Positions 1 to 12,509 of a DNA stretch of 64,000 bases are shown one piece after another. The stretch lies in assembly GCF_030272615.1 (NCBI RefSeq), contig NC_081408.1, positions 607,087,673 to 607,151,672 of the forward strand, written 5' to 3'. The position numbers and the translations under genes are program-made. Under the pieces are notes generated by a model that searched no databases, was not told the DNA's origin, and worked only from the letters and a program-made list of their open reading frames with translations. How positions within the stretch are numbered: the first letter of the stretch is position 1; every line of letters starts with the position of its first letter. This DNA comes from Cryptomeria japonica. Its lineage: Eukaryota; Streptophyta; Pinopsida; Cupressales; Cupressaceae.

Positions 1-155
1 TCAAACTCATATTGAATCAACTAGAGATAAGTATCTCAAAACCCATTAATTTGCATTAGCACATCTGCAACCAAACCAACTGAACTCTCTACAACAAACC
101 AATTCTTTGCAATAACGTAGGAATATGTTGACATCAATGACAACACATTCCAACA
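1..155 (-). mobile_element. Start of an antisense copia-type LTR, cut by the window edge
   Basis: Read on the minus strand from 155, the segment starts TGTTGGAATGTG and soon reaches TTGTCATTGATGTCAA. The copia LTRs of elements A, B and C in this window have the same start and the same motif. Downstream (156-230) the sequence changes abruptly into a Tat RNase H fragment, as expected at an LTR edge. Only the first 155 bases are visible, so neither the LTR pair nor the target duplication can be checked. It may be a full element or a solo LTR. Confidence 0.4.
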
Positions 156-230
156 ACTCTAATATCCAAAACCTAGTAAAATTGTTGTTACCGATATGTA
201 GAGTAACAATGGTTTTCCTTGGATTGGTAG
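156..230 (-). pseudogene. Element X fragment: start of Ty3/gypsy RNase H
   Basis: The minus strand encodes PIQGKPLLLYISVTT, matching the RT/RNase H junction of Tat elements (T1 has PTKGKPLLLYISTIN). The preceding part of the same frame lies 22.5 kb away at 22718-23678. Removing T1 and one copy of its target duplication joins the two pieces in frame (…PVLMPP then IQGKP…). This is the left half of an old antisense Tat element interrupted by T1. It decays into non-coding sequence before 156. Confidence 0.7.
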
Positions 231-1414
231 TGTATACACATAAAATTGGCTATGAGCAGTTAAATAAATAATTTATATTTATTTAATAATTATTCTTCTA
301 TTAAATAGTTAATATGAAAAGATTAATTTATTTAATTCATTTCATGTCTTTCTATTAATTAATATTTTATTAATTAATTCATCTATTCTATTCCTCTAAA
401 ATAATTAAATATCTAATATTTAATTATTCCTCTAACCAAGTTAATTAAATATCCAATGTTTAATTATCTCCTCTAATCAATTAAATATCTAATATTTAAT
501 GGTCATTCTCTTATCCTATAGTCTCAAATATTAAATGATTTCTTAAATTATTTAATCTTTCTTATCCAACTCACCTTCCATCTCCACTTCATCTTCCCTT
601 TGCCAACTCATCCATCATGTGGATAAGAAAATTAATATTTCCTAAATATTAATTCATCATTTATCTTCAACCTCCAAACTTAATGAATATTGTGTATGTA
701 CACATATTTCATAACCATCTCCTATATTCTCTCCAACGCTCCCTACATCTTAGGAAGGACTTGAGTCCACTTGTCCTCTCATGCCTAAATCTTCTCCAAC
801 CATCCCTAGATTCCCTTAGTCAGCAACCCAGTCAAGGTAAGATGAGTGGCACTTGTCTTCTTCTTCCCCCTTTCTGTCAACCTTCAACTTTGCTCACAAC
901 CATCCAAATCTACAGATCTAATCATGACCATTGATCTAAGCCACATCATCTCATCCTCTCAAGGTCTATAAAATCAAGAGCTTCAGTTGAGAGAGAGTTG
1001 GACTTCAAGAGACTTCAAGTGCATTTTCAAGAAAATCATTTGTAAAACTTATGCATCTGTGAGTTTTAATTTTGAAGCAAATAGCAATAATCATTTAGCA
1101 TAATCATTTTAGCATAATCATGTATTATTGCATATCATAGTGTTTTTTTAACTACCAGTTATTAGTCCATTCTTCATATACCATCTTGGAAGCTATCAGT
1201 GCATTGTCTGAGAGCACACCATCAACAACTAGGAATAGTGGAGTTAGGCCACAATGAGTCATAAACCATGAAGGTAATATTAATGTTTTTATTTCATATG
1301 TATTTCATGTAGTTTCATTGGTTGAGTTTGGATTTCCTATAGCATTTCTATTGGTATTTTGTAAAAATAACTTGTTGCAGGCAGTATTCTAAGGATGAAA
1401 TTCAAGTTGACACA
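231..1414 (+). repeat. T1 5' LTR
   Basis: Direct repeat of 21534-22717 with identical length (1184 bp), starting TGTATACACATAAAA and ending TTGACACA. By eye the copies differ at only a few per cent of positions. The U3 part (about 255-560) is AT-rich and holds several short palindromes of the type TTAAATATCTAATATTTAA. A TATA box lies at 967-973 and a CT-rich stretch at 715-890. An 83-codon ORF (683-934) is open in both LTRs but has no recognised product. Confidence 0.93.
967..973 (+). promoter_or_regulatory. TATA box of T1 5' LTR
   Basis: TATAAAA within CTATAAAATCAAGAGC. The 3' LTR has the same motif at about 22270. This is the likely core promoter for T1 genomic RNA, with the start expected about 25-35 bases downstream near the AGAGAGAG tract. 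Confidence 0.7.
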
Positions 1415-1436
1415 TTTTGACGCCCACTGTGGGGCT
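1415..1436 (+). other. T1 primer binding site
   Basis: Immediately after the 5' LTR lies TTTTGACGCCCACTGTGGGG. It has the form of the TGGCGCCCAC-GTGGGGC primer sites common in plant Ty3/gypsy elements, with one substitution near the start. It would pair with the 3' end of a tRNA to prime minus-strand synthesis. I do not assign the tRNA. Confidence 0.75.
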
Positions 1437-1499
1437 CATGGACCTCACATATACCTTTAAAAATCTCGTAAAAAGTGAAATTAACACATTTGTAATGCA

Positions 1500-1840
1500 G
1501 ATTCACACGTGTGAATTTTGATAGTGCTTTTGTTCTGTAGGTTAGCACATTTGCATCTTAGGTTAGTGCATTTGCATCTTAGGTTAACGCATATGCCATG
1601 CAGGTTAGCCCTTTTGTCTAAAAATTTGCGCATTTGCACTACAGGTTAACTCTTTTGTCCTCTAGGTTAGCGTATTTATTAAAGAAATCACGCTTTTGTG
1701 TCCACAGAGTAGCACTTTTGTAATACAAGTTAGTGCTTTTGTAGTACAAGTTAGCACTTTTGTAGTACAAGTTAGCGCTTTTACTCTGTAAAATTGCGCT
1801 TTTGAGGGGAAAGATAGCGCATATGTTAGAATAGCACTTT
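1500..1840 (+). repeat. T1 leader motif array (sense)
   Basis: About a dozen degenerate copies of GGTTAGCGCATTTGC / GTTAGCGCTTTTGTAG, spaced about 20-35 bases apart. Examples lie at 1552-1568, 1582-1600, 1726-1745 and 1747-1765. The same motif recurs in reverse complement at 20710-21020, just inside the 3' LTR. A minus-strand ORF (1662-1958) across this array is a repeat artefact. Confidence 0.8.
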
Positions 1841-2334
1841 TGCTTGCAACTAACAAAATTTTCTTGCAGGTTCGAATATCCAAGAAATTAAAAGTTTTCA
1901 AACTACTAACATGCATGTGCAGGATGATGTTTGAGGCAAATTTCATGCATTCTCTCACATAGTTAAGTAAAAGCCTTATTTTGGAAAGTAATATATCATG
2001 TCTTTCTCATTTACTCTAGCTAAGAGGACAAATTGACAACATGCAACTTGCATTTTTAGTAATTTCTCTAAAATAGTTGTACATAGACTTTTAAAAAGGC
2101 TAAAATAAACACCATGCTTGTTGGAGAAACATCTCCAAATAGAGGATAGATCACATTGTTATGGAAAGTTAAAAAAAACACTTATATTTCGTGTCTCGGA
2201 AGTGGTAGGTATATTCTCTCCCCTTAATTGGGTGACCAAAAATCCAAACCCACTCTTTTATGTTTTCTTTACTTTCAAGCAAATAAATCCCTTAAAGGGC
2301 TTGCCTTCTCGAGTTTCCTTGAGGGGGCCAGTGA

Positions 2335-2840
2335 GAGGGGAATGACCTAAAGTGGAAACAGGCTAATACCGAGCCCTTCCAATCCATTCTAAATAAATCA
2401 TGTTTGTGATGAAAGTCCCAAAAAACATGTGTTGATAAGTTCATACCGACACTATGTTTCCCCATAAACCCTATGGATCGTAACCTCTATAGGTTGGGAA
2501 CCTTCTGTATTTACAGAGCTGAAAGTGTTGCATGTATGGCCACATGACCAGAAGCCTTTAATAAAAACCACCTGTACTAGTAGTCAAAATCCTTCTAGTT
2601 GTTGGCGCAAGAGGTCGGACCTCTGAAGTGGCTCACACACATACGGTTCTTAATAGAGATATAAAGTTTGTCATGGGGAGTTTTCATGGAAACTGGTGCT
2701 TGGCTGCCCCAAAGAAGTGACTGTCGATGGTGGAGCCAGTGGGGTCAAGCATCTAAATATCTGCTTTGAATAGCGTAGCCTCAAGGGAAACCCCATGTGA
2801 GATTCAACAACTATTGTCTCAGCCTACCATAAAATTTGTA
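2335..2840 (+). other. Conserved non-coding leader block, T1 copy
   Basis: Aligns almost end to end with 57465-57965 in element F, including the runs CACTATGT-TCCCCATAAACC, ATCCTTCTAGTTGTTGG and GAATAGCGTAGCCTCA. The LTRs and the short repeats around it are not conserved to this degree. No long ORF is shared. The block lies in the 5' leader before gag, so packaging, dimerisation or translation control are possible roles. That is inference from position and conservation only. Confidence 0.75.
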
Positions 2841-3309
2841 CTTGCTTGTGCATTTTGTTTATTAAACATTGTGTCTTCTATGTCTGTTACATGTTCCAAA
2901 TGGTCAAAAATTGAAGAAAATTATCATCTACGAGTGAGAAAAAATCCAACAAATTGCTGAAAAAAAAATTGATCAAAAGGGTAATACAAAATCTCTCCAA
3001 CATTTGAAACACCAGATCAAAACTAGAGTGTCAAAACATCAGTATCAAAATAATTCTAAAAGTAGATTTGTCTCTAAACCATCACGTATTTTCAAACTAG
3101 CTCAACAAATAGGTCACTAATCCAACAGGTTATTCCCAAGAGGTTTTGGGTTAGTGCAGGATCAAGGGGGACCAAAAAGTGGCGATGTGAAAAAAATAGC
3201 CCTCCCCACTCGCCTAAAAATGCAAAAATCCATGTTGACTTTTTGCTTGGCCTAGGTGTCAGTACACCTTGGCCTGGTAATTACCTATGCAAATCGGATA
3301 TCAAATTTT

Positions 3310-4105
3310 TATTTGTAATTTTAATTTTAAAAATATATTATATGTTACATATTACATTATATATATCATATAATACGAATTATATAATATATTATTATAT
3401 TATATTATATTATATTATATCATAATATAATAATATATTATATAATACAATATTATATTATATATAATATAATATTGTATTATATAATATTATATTATAT
3501 TATATATTATATAATCTAATATAATATAATATATTATATAATATTATATTATATTATATATTATATAATCTAATATAATATAATATATTATATAATATTA
3601 TATTATATTATAATGATATATTGTATTATATTATATTATATCATATAATATAATATAATATAATATTATATTATATATTATACAATATTATATTATATTA
3701 TATTATATATTATATAATATATTATTGTATTATATTATATTACATTATATATAATATAATATAATATTGTATTGTATAATATAAAATATAATATTGTATT
3801 ATATTATATATAATATAATATAATATAATACAATAATATATTATATTATATTATATTATATATAATATAATATTGTATTATATTATAATATAATATAATA
3901 TTATATTGTATTATATAATACGTATTGTATTATATTATATTATATTAGATTATATATAATATAATATAATATAATATTATATTGTATTATTTAATACGTA
4001 TTGTATTATATTATATTATATTATATTATATATTATAATATATATAATATAATAATGTATTATTATATTATATAATATATTATTATATTATATATGTTGT
4101 TTAAA
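3310..4105. repeat. AT low-complexity tract
   Basis: Nearly 800 bases made of TATAT, TATTATA and TATAATA permutations with almost no G or C. Many short palindromes result. The ORF at 3243-3425 running into it is a composition artefact. Confidence 0.95.
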
Positions 4106-4157
4106 AATAATTTAAGTATAGAAATCAAATATCAAATTTTTTGAGACTTTTATATTC

Positions 4158-6732
4158 CAACAGTGACAGTCCCCTAACGACATGATTTGGTGTCTTAAGG
4201 GGTCCTATGGTGTCGTTAGGGGTCATACGGTGTCCATAGGGGTCATATGGTGTCTTGGCACACCATAGGACCCCTTATGACACAATATGACCCCTTTTCC
4301 CTACAATATGACCCAAAGCGACCCAATATGGTGTCATTAGGGGTCATATGGTGTCCTAAGAGGTCATAAGGGTTCATGGGACACCATATGACCCCTATGG
4401 ATACCATACGACCCCTAACGACACCATAGGACCCCTTAAGACACCAAATCATGTTGTTAGGGGTCATATTGTGTCCTACGACCTCGTACGAAACAATATG
4501 ACCCCTAACAACATGATTTGGTGTCTTAAGGGGTCCTATGGTGTCGTTAGGGGTCATATGGTGTCCATAGGGGTCATATGGTGTCCCATGAACTCTTATG
4601 ACCTCTTAGCACACCATATGACCCCAAATGACACCATATTGGGTCGCTTTGGGTCATATTGTAGGGAAAAGGGGTCATATTGTGTCCTAAGGGGTCCTAT
4701 GGTGTCCCAAGACACCATATGACCCCTATGGACACCATACGACATCATATGACCCCTTAAGACACCAAATCATGTCATTAGGGGTCATATTGTGTCCTAC
4801 GACTCCGTACGACATAATATAACCCCTAACAACATGATTTAGTGTCTTAAGGGGTCCTATGGTGTCGTTAGGGGTCATACGGTGTCCATAGGGGTCATAT
4901 GGTGTCTTGGGATACCATAGGACCCCTTAGGACACAATATGAACCCTTAGGACATAATATGACCCAAAGCGACCCAATATGGTTTCGTTAGGGGTCATAT
5001 GGTGTCCTAAGAGGTCATAAGGGTTCATGGGACAACATGTGAGCCCTATGGACACCATACGACCTAACAACACAATATGACCCCTAACGACATGGTTTGG
5101 TGTCTTAAGGGGTCCTATGGTGTCATTAGGGGTCGTATGGTGTCCATAGGGCTCACATGCTGTCCCATGAACCCTTATGACCTCTTAGGACACCATATGA
5201 CCCCTTAGGACATAATATGACATTATATTGGGTTGCTTTGGGTCATATTGTAAGGAAAAGGGGTCATATTCTATCCTAAGGGGTCCTATGGTGTCCCAAG
5301 ACACCATATGACCCCTATGGACACCGTACGACCCCTCACGACACCATAGGACCCCTTAAGACACCAAATCATGTCGTTAGGGGTCATATTGTGTCTTACA
5401 GGGTTGTAGAACATAATATGACCCCTAACGACATGATTTGGTGCCTTAAGGGGTCCTATGGTGTCGTTAGGTGTCATACGGTGTCCATAGGGGTCATATG
5501 GTGTCTTGGGACACCATACGACCCCTTAGGACACAATATGACTCCTTAGGACACAATATGATCGAAAGCGACCCAATATGGTGTCATTAGGGGTCATATG
5601 GTGTCCTAAGAGGTCATAAGGGTTCATGGGACACCATATGACCCCTATGGACACCATACAACCCCTAACGACACCATAGGACCCCTTAAGACACCAAATC
5701 ATGTCGTTAGGGGTCATATTGTGTCCTACGACCCCGTACAACACAATATGACCCCTAACGACATGATTTAGTGTCTTAAGGGGTTCTATGGTATTGTTAG
5801 GGGTAATATGGTGTCCATAGGGGTCATATGGTGTCTTGGGACACCATAGTACCCCATAGGACACAATATGACCCCTTAGGACACAATATGACCCAATATG
5901 GTGTCATTAGTGGTCATATGGTGTCCTAAGATCATAAGGGTTCATGGGACACCATATGACCCCTATGGACACCATATGACCCCTAATGACACCATAGGAC
6001 CCCTTAAGACACCAAATCATGTCGTTAGGGGTTATATTGTGTCTTACGGGGTCATAAGACACAATATTACCCCTAACGACATGATTTGGTGTCTTAATGG
6101 GTCCTATGGTGTTGTTAGGTTTCATATGGTGTCCATAGGGGTCATATGGTGTCCCATGAACCCTTATGACCTCTTAGGACACCATATGACCCCTAATGAC
6201 ACCATATTGGGTCACATTGGGTCATATTGTAGGGAAAAGGGGTCATATTGTGTCATAAGGGGTCCTATGGTGTCCCAAGACACCATATGACCCCTATGGA
6301 CATTGTATGACCCCTAACGACACCATACAACCCCTTAAGACACCAAATCATGTCGTTAGGTGTCATATTGTGTCTTACGGGGTCGTAGAACACAATATGA
6401 CCCCTAACAACATTATTTGGTGTCTTAAGGGGTCCTATGGTGTCGTTAGGGGTTGTATGGTGTCCATAGTGGTCATATGGTGTCTTGGGACACAATAGGA
6501 CCCCTTAGGAGACAATATGACCCCTTTGGACACAATATGATCCAGAGCGACCCAATATGGTGTCATTAGGGGTCATATGGTGTCCTAAGAGGTCATAAGG
6601 GTTCATGGGACACCATATGACCCCTTAAGACACCATATGACCCTTAACGACATGCTTTGGTGTCTTAAGGGGTCCTATGGTGTCCCAAGACACCATATGA
6701 CCCCTTAAGACACCAAATTGTGTCGTTAGGGG

Positions 6733-6738
<6 letters not shown>
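4158..6738. repeat. Alternating inverted tandem array, unit about 330 bp
   Basis: Built from short words such as GGGGTCATATGGTGTCC and its reverse complement GGACACCATATGACCCC. The marker CATGATTTGGTGTCTTAAG or a close variant occurs near 4180, 4513, 4835, 5094, 5434, 5764, 6081, 6412 and 6653. Steps are mostly 315-340 bp, with two shorter ones near 250. Between these the reverse complement (CTTAAGACACCAAATCATG) appears, so each unit is two inverted half-units of roughly 160 bp. ORFs of 60-130 codons on both strands are by-products of the stop-poor repeat. Confidence 0.93.
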
Positions 6739-6944
<206 letters not shown>

Positions 6945-7972
6945 GACTAATAAAATCTGAATTCCAATTTAATCAGATATCAGATTTTTGCCATGTGGCA
7001 GTTTACCAAATAAATGGCAGTAACAGGTTATTGTTTGGGGACCACAAAATTTTGTACTAAAATCGGATATTGGATAAAATCCGATATTTGATTTTCGTAG
7101 TCAAATTTTCAAATTTCAAATTTTGGCTCGGGATTGCTTTGGTATTTGGCTTGGAAGTGACAAGCCTGGAAAGTCAACTGAAAAAACATGTTTTTCAGTA
7201 TTCCTTGATTTTCCAGACTTTACACTGGTGGGTGATGACTTTTTTTGTAACCAAAATTGATAAATCGAAAAGGGTTTTTTAAGGATGTTCCCAAATTTCC
7301 AAAAATATAAGGCTTGTCTTATTTCAAAATTAATAAATAATTATTATTTATATTCTAATTGAATTCTGACAATAGTCCTGATTGATATACTGATTGAAAA
7401 ACACTCATAACTTTCAAATGGTATAACATTTTGTGAAAATGAAACATGCATCACATCCTATGCTTCATCTATTATAGGGAAAAATAAATAAAAATTAAAT
7501 TTTATAAGGTTTTGACCAAGTTAAGGTGGTCAGACGTAGGAGTTTCTGAATTTCTGAAAAGCTGTAGTAAAAAATTCATAAATAATTATTTAATATATAA
7601 AAAATTAAAAGAAAATATGTGTCACATCCGGACATGAGTCTAATACTTATATTATAAATATTATAAAAAAATATTAAGATTTGACTGTGATTAGGGTGGT
7701 TAGACATACGTCCACTTCTTATTTTTTTCCTAAAATTTTAGTACCACTGCATTGAAATTTGAAATTTTCATCAAATAGGAATTTTTTTTTCCAAAAAACA
7801 ACTATTAGCTTAGAAACTACATTCAATTTTCTATATATTCTTTTCTTACATATTTTAAAAATAATGTTCACAACTTATTCAAATTTTCATGTCAAGTTGC
7901 ATAACTCTGATTTTCTGAAATTTCATTGCCACTTAAGGGCCTATTTTGGCACACCATGATCCTGCACATACC

Positions 7973-8498
7973 CTTTCTATAAACATATATTAAGTGCAAC
8001 AAAAATCAACATCATTGTCAAGTCTCTCATCAGGATAATCAAATCCTCTATCACGAAGCTTGATCAATCTATACTAGGTTCATAATCTTGGATATATCTT
8101 TCCTATTTTGAACCTAGGTTATATCAAAAATCAGAATCACACCAACATTGGAATCAAACAAACTTGTAAATTATCAGATGCTTATATGACTTTTAAGTAT
8201 CAACTTAAGAAAAGAAAACCCAATTGTAAAGCTACTCAGAAAAGAATAAGATTCTTGTATATCAATCACAAGATCTTATTAAAACATAGGACACTCCTAC
8301 ACCATTTTCGTCACTACTTATGTGGCTGTGGTATAGAGTTTGATAGAGAAATTTTGCAGAGACGTTCTTTTCAACAAAGAGATGCTTTATCACAATGAAC
8401 AAACAATAGTGGTAAAATCAGCAAAGTATATCTTCCTAAACCAATAATCACTTATTGACTTTGCCCTTTGGAAATTTCAACAACTTTGAAATAATCAC
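7973..8498 (+). other. T1 leader, last part before gag
   Basis: Non-coding leader resuming after the foreign segment. It is A-rich with many short stops. A 96-codon ORF at 8108-8398 has no recognised similarity. I see no repeat or promoter motif here. Confidence 0.5.
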
Positions 8499-10295
8499 AT
8501 GCCAGTTTGGACTAGAGCTCAATATGAACAACTTAGAAAACAACAACAAATGGAGGAAGAAGATAATCCTATATTCCAAACTTTTGGGTTTACCATCGTT
8601 GATGAAGAAGCAGTCAATAGAACTATTAGAGACCTGGAGAAAGATTTCAAATTTGATAGGCTAATGGAAAAATTGTTGGTGAAGAAAAAAGAGAAACATC
8701 TCTTGATGTTGGCAAAATCTGGAGCTAAACTACCACAAGACTTTAAAATAGAAAGCTTGAAACAAGATGTGGAGGCAAGTAACACCCAAAACACAGATGA
8801 TCCAAATAACGAAGATGTGAACAAAGAAAGTCATGAAGAAACAAGGAAAGAAAGGGACGACACAAGAAAAGAGCGCAGTGATAAAAGAACTCATGAAGAA
8901 ACAAGGAGAAACTATGTGGATAATCCATTGTTAAACCTTACTCAACAAATGCAAACTCTACAACAACAGATATGAGACATGCAAAATGGAACAAGCTCCA
9001 AGAAGTATTCATTAGAAGATACATGCCCATATCCATTTGATAAGAATTTGAATATGATACCATTTCCTCAATATTGCGAGATTCCTAAATATGACAAATA
9101 CGATGGAAAATCCGATCCTCAAGATCACATTAGGGATTTTTGTACAATGAGCATGGAATTTGATCACGAGGAAACTTACCTTATGCATCTTTTTCCTAGG
9201 AGTTCAAATGGACAATTAATGGAGTGGTTTTCAAGATTACCATCCAGAATCAAATCTTTTGAAGAACTTGTGAATAGATTTATTTCACAATACTCCTACA
9301 ATATAAGGAATGAGATAACAATGTTGGATATCTACAATGTTAAACAAAAGAATGGTGAATCTTTTATGATCTTCTTACAATGATGGAAACACATGTTTAA
9401 TAGGTATCCCTGAGATATACCTGATCAAGAAAAAATGGACATATTCATTGATAATCTTATTAGTGAAATGAGTTATTGACTAAGAATTCAATGTCCTTAT
9501 TTTGCCAAAATGATCGAGAATGGTTTGAAAATAGAGAAAGCGATGGTAAATAAAGGAGAGATAAAACTTTACAATAATTCATATAACAACAACAATAACA
9601 ATGACAAACCTAAATTCTTGTCAAAGAATAGGAATGTCAGCAATGAAGGGAATGACGATAATAGTGCTCCAAAACAACAACAACCAATTTTTAATCTATC
9701 AAGTTAAATCCCAGGAAATAACAATCCAGGAAGCAATAAATCCAAGTCCTTCTCTAATCCTTGGAGGAAATTCAAAAACATTGGAGAATCTTTGGAATCA
9801 GCTCTAAATCCTCTGCTTGCCAACAATTTGATTGTTTTACCAGAAGTAAGAAGTTATGAACCACCAATCAAGCCAAATTGGTGGAATGACAATCATTTTT
9901 GCAATTACCATCAGAATAAAGGACACCAAACAAATGATTGTTAGAGATTGAAACACCTTATCCAAGATCTAATCAATAATGGAACCATCATAGTGGATAG
10001 CCATAAGACAAACACATCACACCTAGCTTTCAAAACTCCACTTCCAAATTATGACAAAGGTGAACCATCCCAATTAAAAGATGAAAAAGGAAAAGCCAAA
10101 GTGAATTACACTTATACCTATGATGATGTGGTAAATGTTATCATTGTTAAAGATAATCCATCTTCAAATCCAATCAATGTTATTACGAGAAGCAAAGAAA
10201 AAGTTACCTTTCTAGGTATAGCAAAAGACCCAACATCTACTTCACAACAATACAATTTAGTAGAGAAATTACAAAGAATACCCACTCAAATATAA
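8499..10295 (+). pseudogene. gag: T1 gag (decayed)
   Basis: Capsid/nucleocapsid precursor of the Tat element. One frame runs through 8499-8975, 8979-9383, 9510-9707 and 9948-10295. Four in-frame stops in the first kilobase (8973, 9381, 9411, 9477) are all TGA; a TAA follows at 9705. The N-terminal part is charged (KESHEETRKERDDTRKERS). The capsid core begins near CPYPFDKNLNMIPFP and includes WFSRLPSRIKSFEEL, matching element F (CPYPFDKSIPMPSFP, WFSQLPPGIKSWGDL). A zinc-knuckle-like CNYHQNKGHQTNDC lies near 9900-9942. The start at 8499 is the first ATG in frame; translation might begin slightly upstream. Confidence 0.85.
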
Positions 10296-10940
10296 ATTAT
10301 AGAACTTCTCAAGGTTTCACCTATGTATAAGGAAATTTTGGAGAAAGCTTTAGTGGAAACAACAATTTCAAAAGATTTGGATATAGATCAATTCCAAAAC
10401 ATGGTAGGACACCTTATAACTCCTCATTGCTTATCATTTTCTGAAAATGATGATGCATCTTTGCAACATCCTCACAATGCTCCCTTACAAGTTGAAGTCA
10501 CCATCAATAAAACTCGTGTCAAATGTGTACTCATAGATGAAGGAGTTGGCTTAAACATTTGTGCATTAAGTTTGATAATAGCTTTGGGATATTTAGAAAA
10601 TGCAGTAGACCTAAAAAAGAAAATAACCATCAAGGCTTATGATGAAGCAGAACGTTCTTCTAAAGGAACTGTTGTGCTACCAATCAAAATAGGACCTGTG
10701 GAAAGGAATACATTGTGTCAAGTTTTATATTTTAACCTCTCTTACAATATTCTTCTAGGAAGACCATGGATACACAAGATGCAAGTAGTTCCTTCTACAT
10801 ATCATCAATGTGTAAAATTTCTTCATGAAGGACAAGAAATCACTACAATTGCAGATTCTAGTCAATATTGCAATAATTTGAAGCCAACACAAGATACAAG
10901 AACTCCACATAATAGAGAATCAGTATATCCTACCAAATAA
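10296..10940 (+). pseudogene. T1 aspartic protease region
   Basis: Continues the gag frame after one TAA (10293). The protease core is VLIDEGVGLNIC near 10527-10560, followed by the typical NILLGRPWIHKMQVVPSTYH. Element F has LIDGGAGLNIC at the same place, so this copy has Glu where F has Gly, right after the catalytic Asp. The enzyme would mature the gag-pol polyprotein in the particle. The frame ends in a stop at 10938. Confidence 0.85.
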
Positions 10941-10999
10941 ATTCAAGCAAAGTTATGGGAAACTTTTGAGGAAAAGCTCAAATTAAATGATGAAGGAAT

Positions 11000-12509
11000 G
11001 GGAAATATTCTTTGCATAATTTTCCACTTTCCCCTAAGTCATGTGGAAAGCCTACAAATATTCAATCAAAGACATCAGAAAGATCAAAACACATGTTTAA
11101 AGAAACATTTGTTAGTGCTAGAACTCTTGAAGAAGAAAATAAAGAAAAAGACATTCTCAGTTGGTTGTACAAGGATGAAGATAAAACTATAGCAATAGCA
11201 GTAGAAGTCAATATTCCCATGAAACAATATGGCAAAGGTTATGAAATCATGCAAAAAAATGGGATATGAAGGGAAAGGACCAATTGGTAAGTGACATCAA
11301 GGTATTTTAGAACCTATTTGTCCACACTCGCAATCCAAAGAAGATAAATCTAGGCTTGGATATCTAAAATCCAATCAAAAGCAACATAATCATCAACAAC
11401 AAAAGTGGAGAAATAAATTAGTCTCTAAAGAAGAACAATGGCAAGAAAAGCTACATCAAGCAATAGAAATAGTAATCAATAAACAAAAGAAGCAAGAAGA
11501 ACATGAAAAGAAAGAAGAGGAGATTACCATCAAAGGTAAAGAATAATTTTGTCAACAAGTTCTGGAAATACAAAACAATGCAAAATCTAAACAAGATATT
11601 CCAGAAGCAGTGAAAATAGAGATGGCAGAAATCAATGAACTCTTTGCACCATACAACATTCCTGTATGGTATAGTGGAGTAATCCTAGATCATGATTCAA
11701 AGACAGATTCAAATGAGTATGAGTGGGTTCTAGATATCTTATCTACTACATCAAGTAAGGAATACAATGAAGACCAAGCAGCTATCACGAAAGAAGACTT
11801 GTCTATTACAAAACAAAAGATGGAGTTAGAAAGAAGGCAAGAAAAAATCAGAATTCAAAGGAAAGAGGTGTGGAAAGGGAATAACAAAGAAAAAGAAGTA
11901 ATGCCACAAGAAATACAAACAAGGATAGATCAAGCATATGGAAATATAAGATTTTCATCAAAAGAGGAACAAGATGTATTCAAATGTGGTAGAACCATAG
12001 AAGAATTAAGAGATAGTCAAGTTGGATTGACTATTAGTCCAAAAGAAGTTGAGCTTGAAAGGAGACAAAATCTAGCAAAAGAATCCTCTTTATCATGTAC
12101 ACAAGTATGTCAACTCCAAAATACAAATAAGGTCAATCAAGAAGAGATTTGTAGTATTAAAGATGTGTGTGTTGATATAATCCATTCGTTTAAGGGACAA
12201 ACATTAGTTGAAGAACCACTTGAGTGTGAACTACAAAATACTAATATTGATTTTGTAAGATCCAATTGGGAGATGCTTGGGAAAGACAATTCTCAAAAAC
12301 ATTTAATCTATGATAGTACCTATTCTATGCCAAATTATGATCATTATGTCATGAATGTTGAAACACCTAATGATGACAATGATTATGATTTACCCCTTCT
12401 TCATCCTAAACCAATTGATTGGGATAATTTAGACAACCCTGAACTGAATATCTTTTCCAATGATGTTGTCGAACCCACCACACCTAAGATATCTTCCATT
12501 ATAGAATAA
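11000..12509 (+). pseudogene. T1 protease-RT linker with G-patch
   Basis: Linker between protease and RT. After a frameshift near 11010 the frame reads through 11012-11269. A one-base insertion in an A run near 11255 then splits a G-patch motif: KQYGKGYEIMQK, then MGYEGKGPIGK and QGILEPI in the next frame (about 11220-11310). G-patches bind nucleic acid or RNA helicases and occur beside protease in some retroelements. The rest (11610-12509, 299 codons, highly charged, rich in Glu, Lys and Gln) has no recognised domain. Confidence 0.7.

Noticed and set aside
683-934. 83-codon ORF in the T1 LTR, repeated at 21995-22237
   Set aside because: It is open in both LTRs only because the LTRs are near identical. 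No domain is seen and it overlaps promoter sequence.
1500-1840. Regularly spaced repeats that look CRISPR-like
   Set aside because: Units are degenerate, spacers are not uniform, there are no cas genes and the host is a plant. These are retrotransposon leader repeats.
3243-3425. 60-codon ORF
   Set aside because: It runs into the AT tract and encodes only Ile/Tyr-rich low-complexity sequence.
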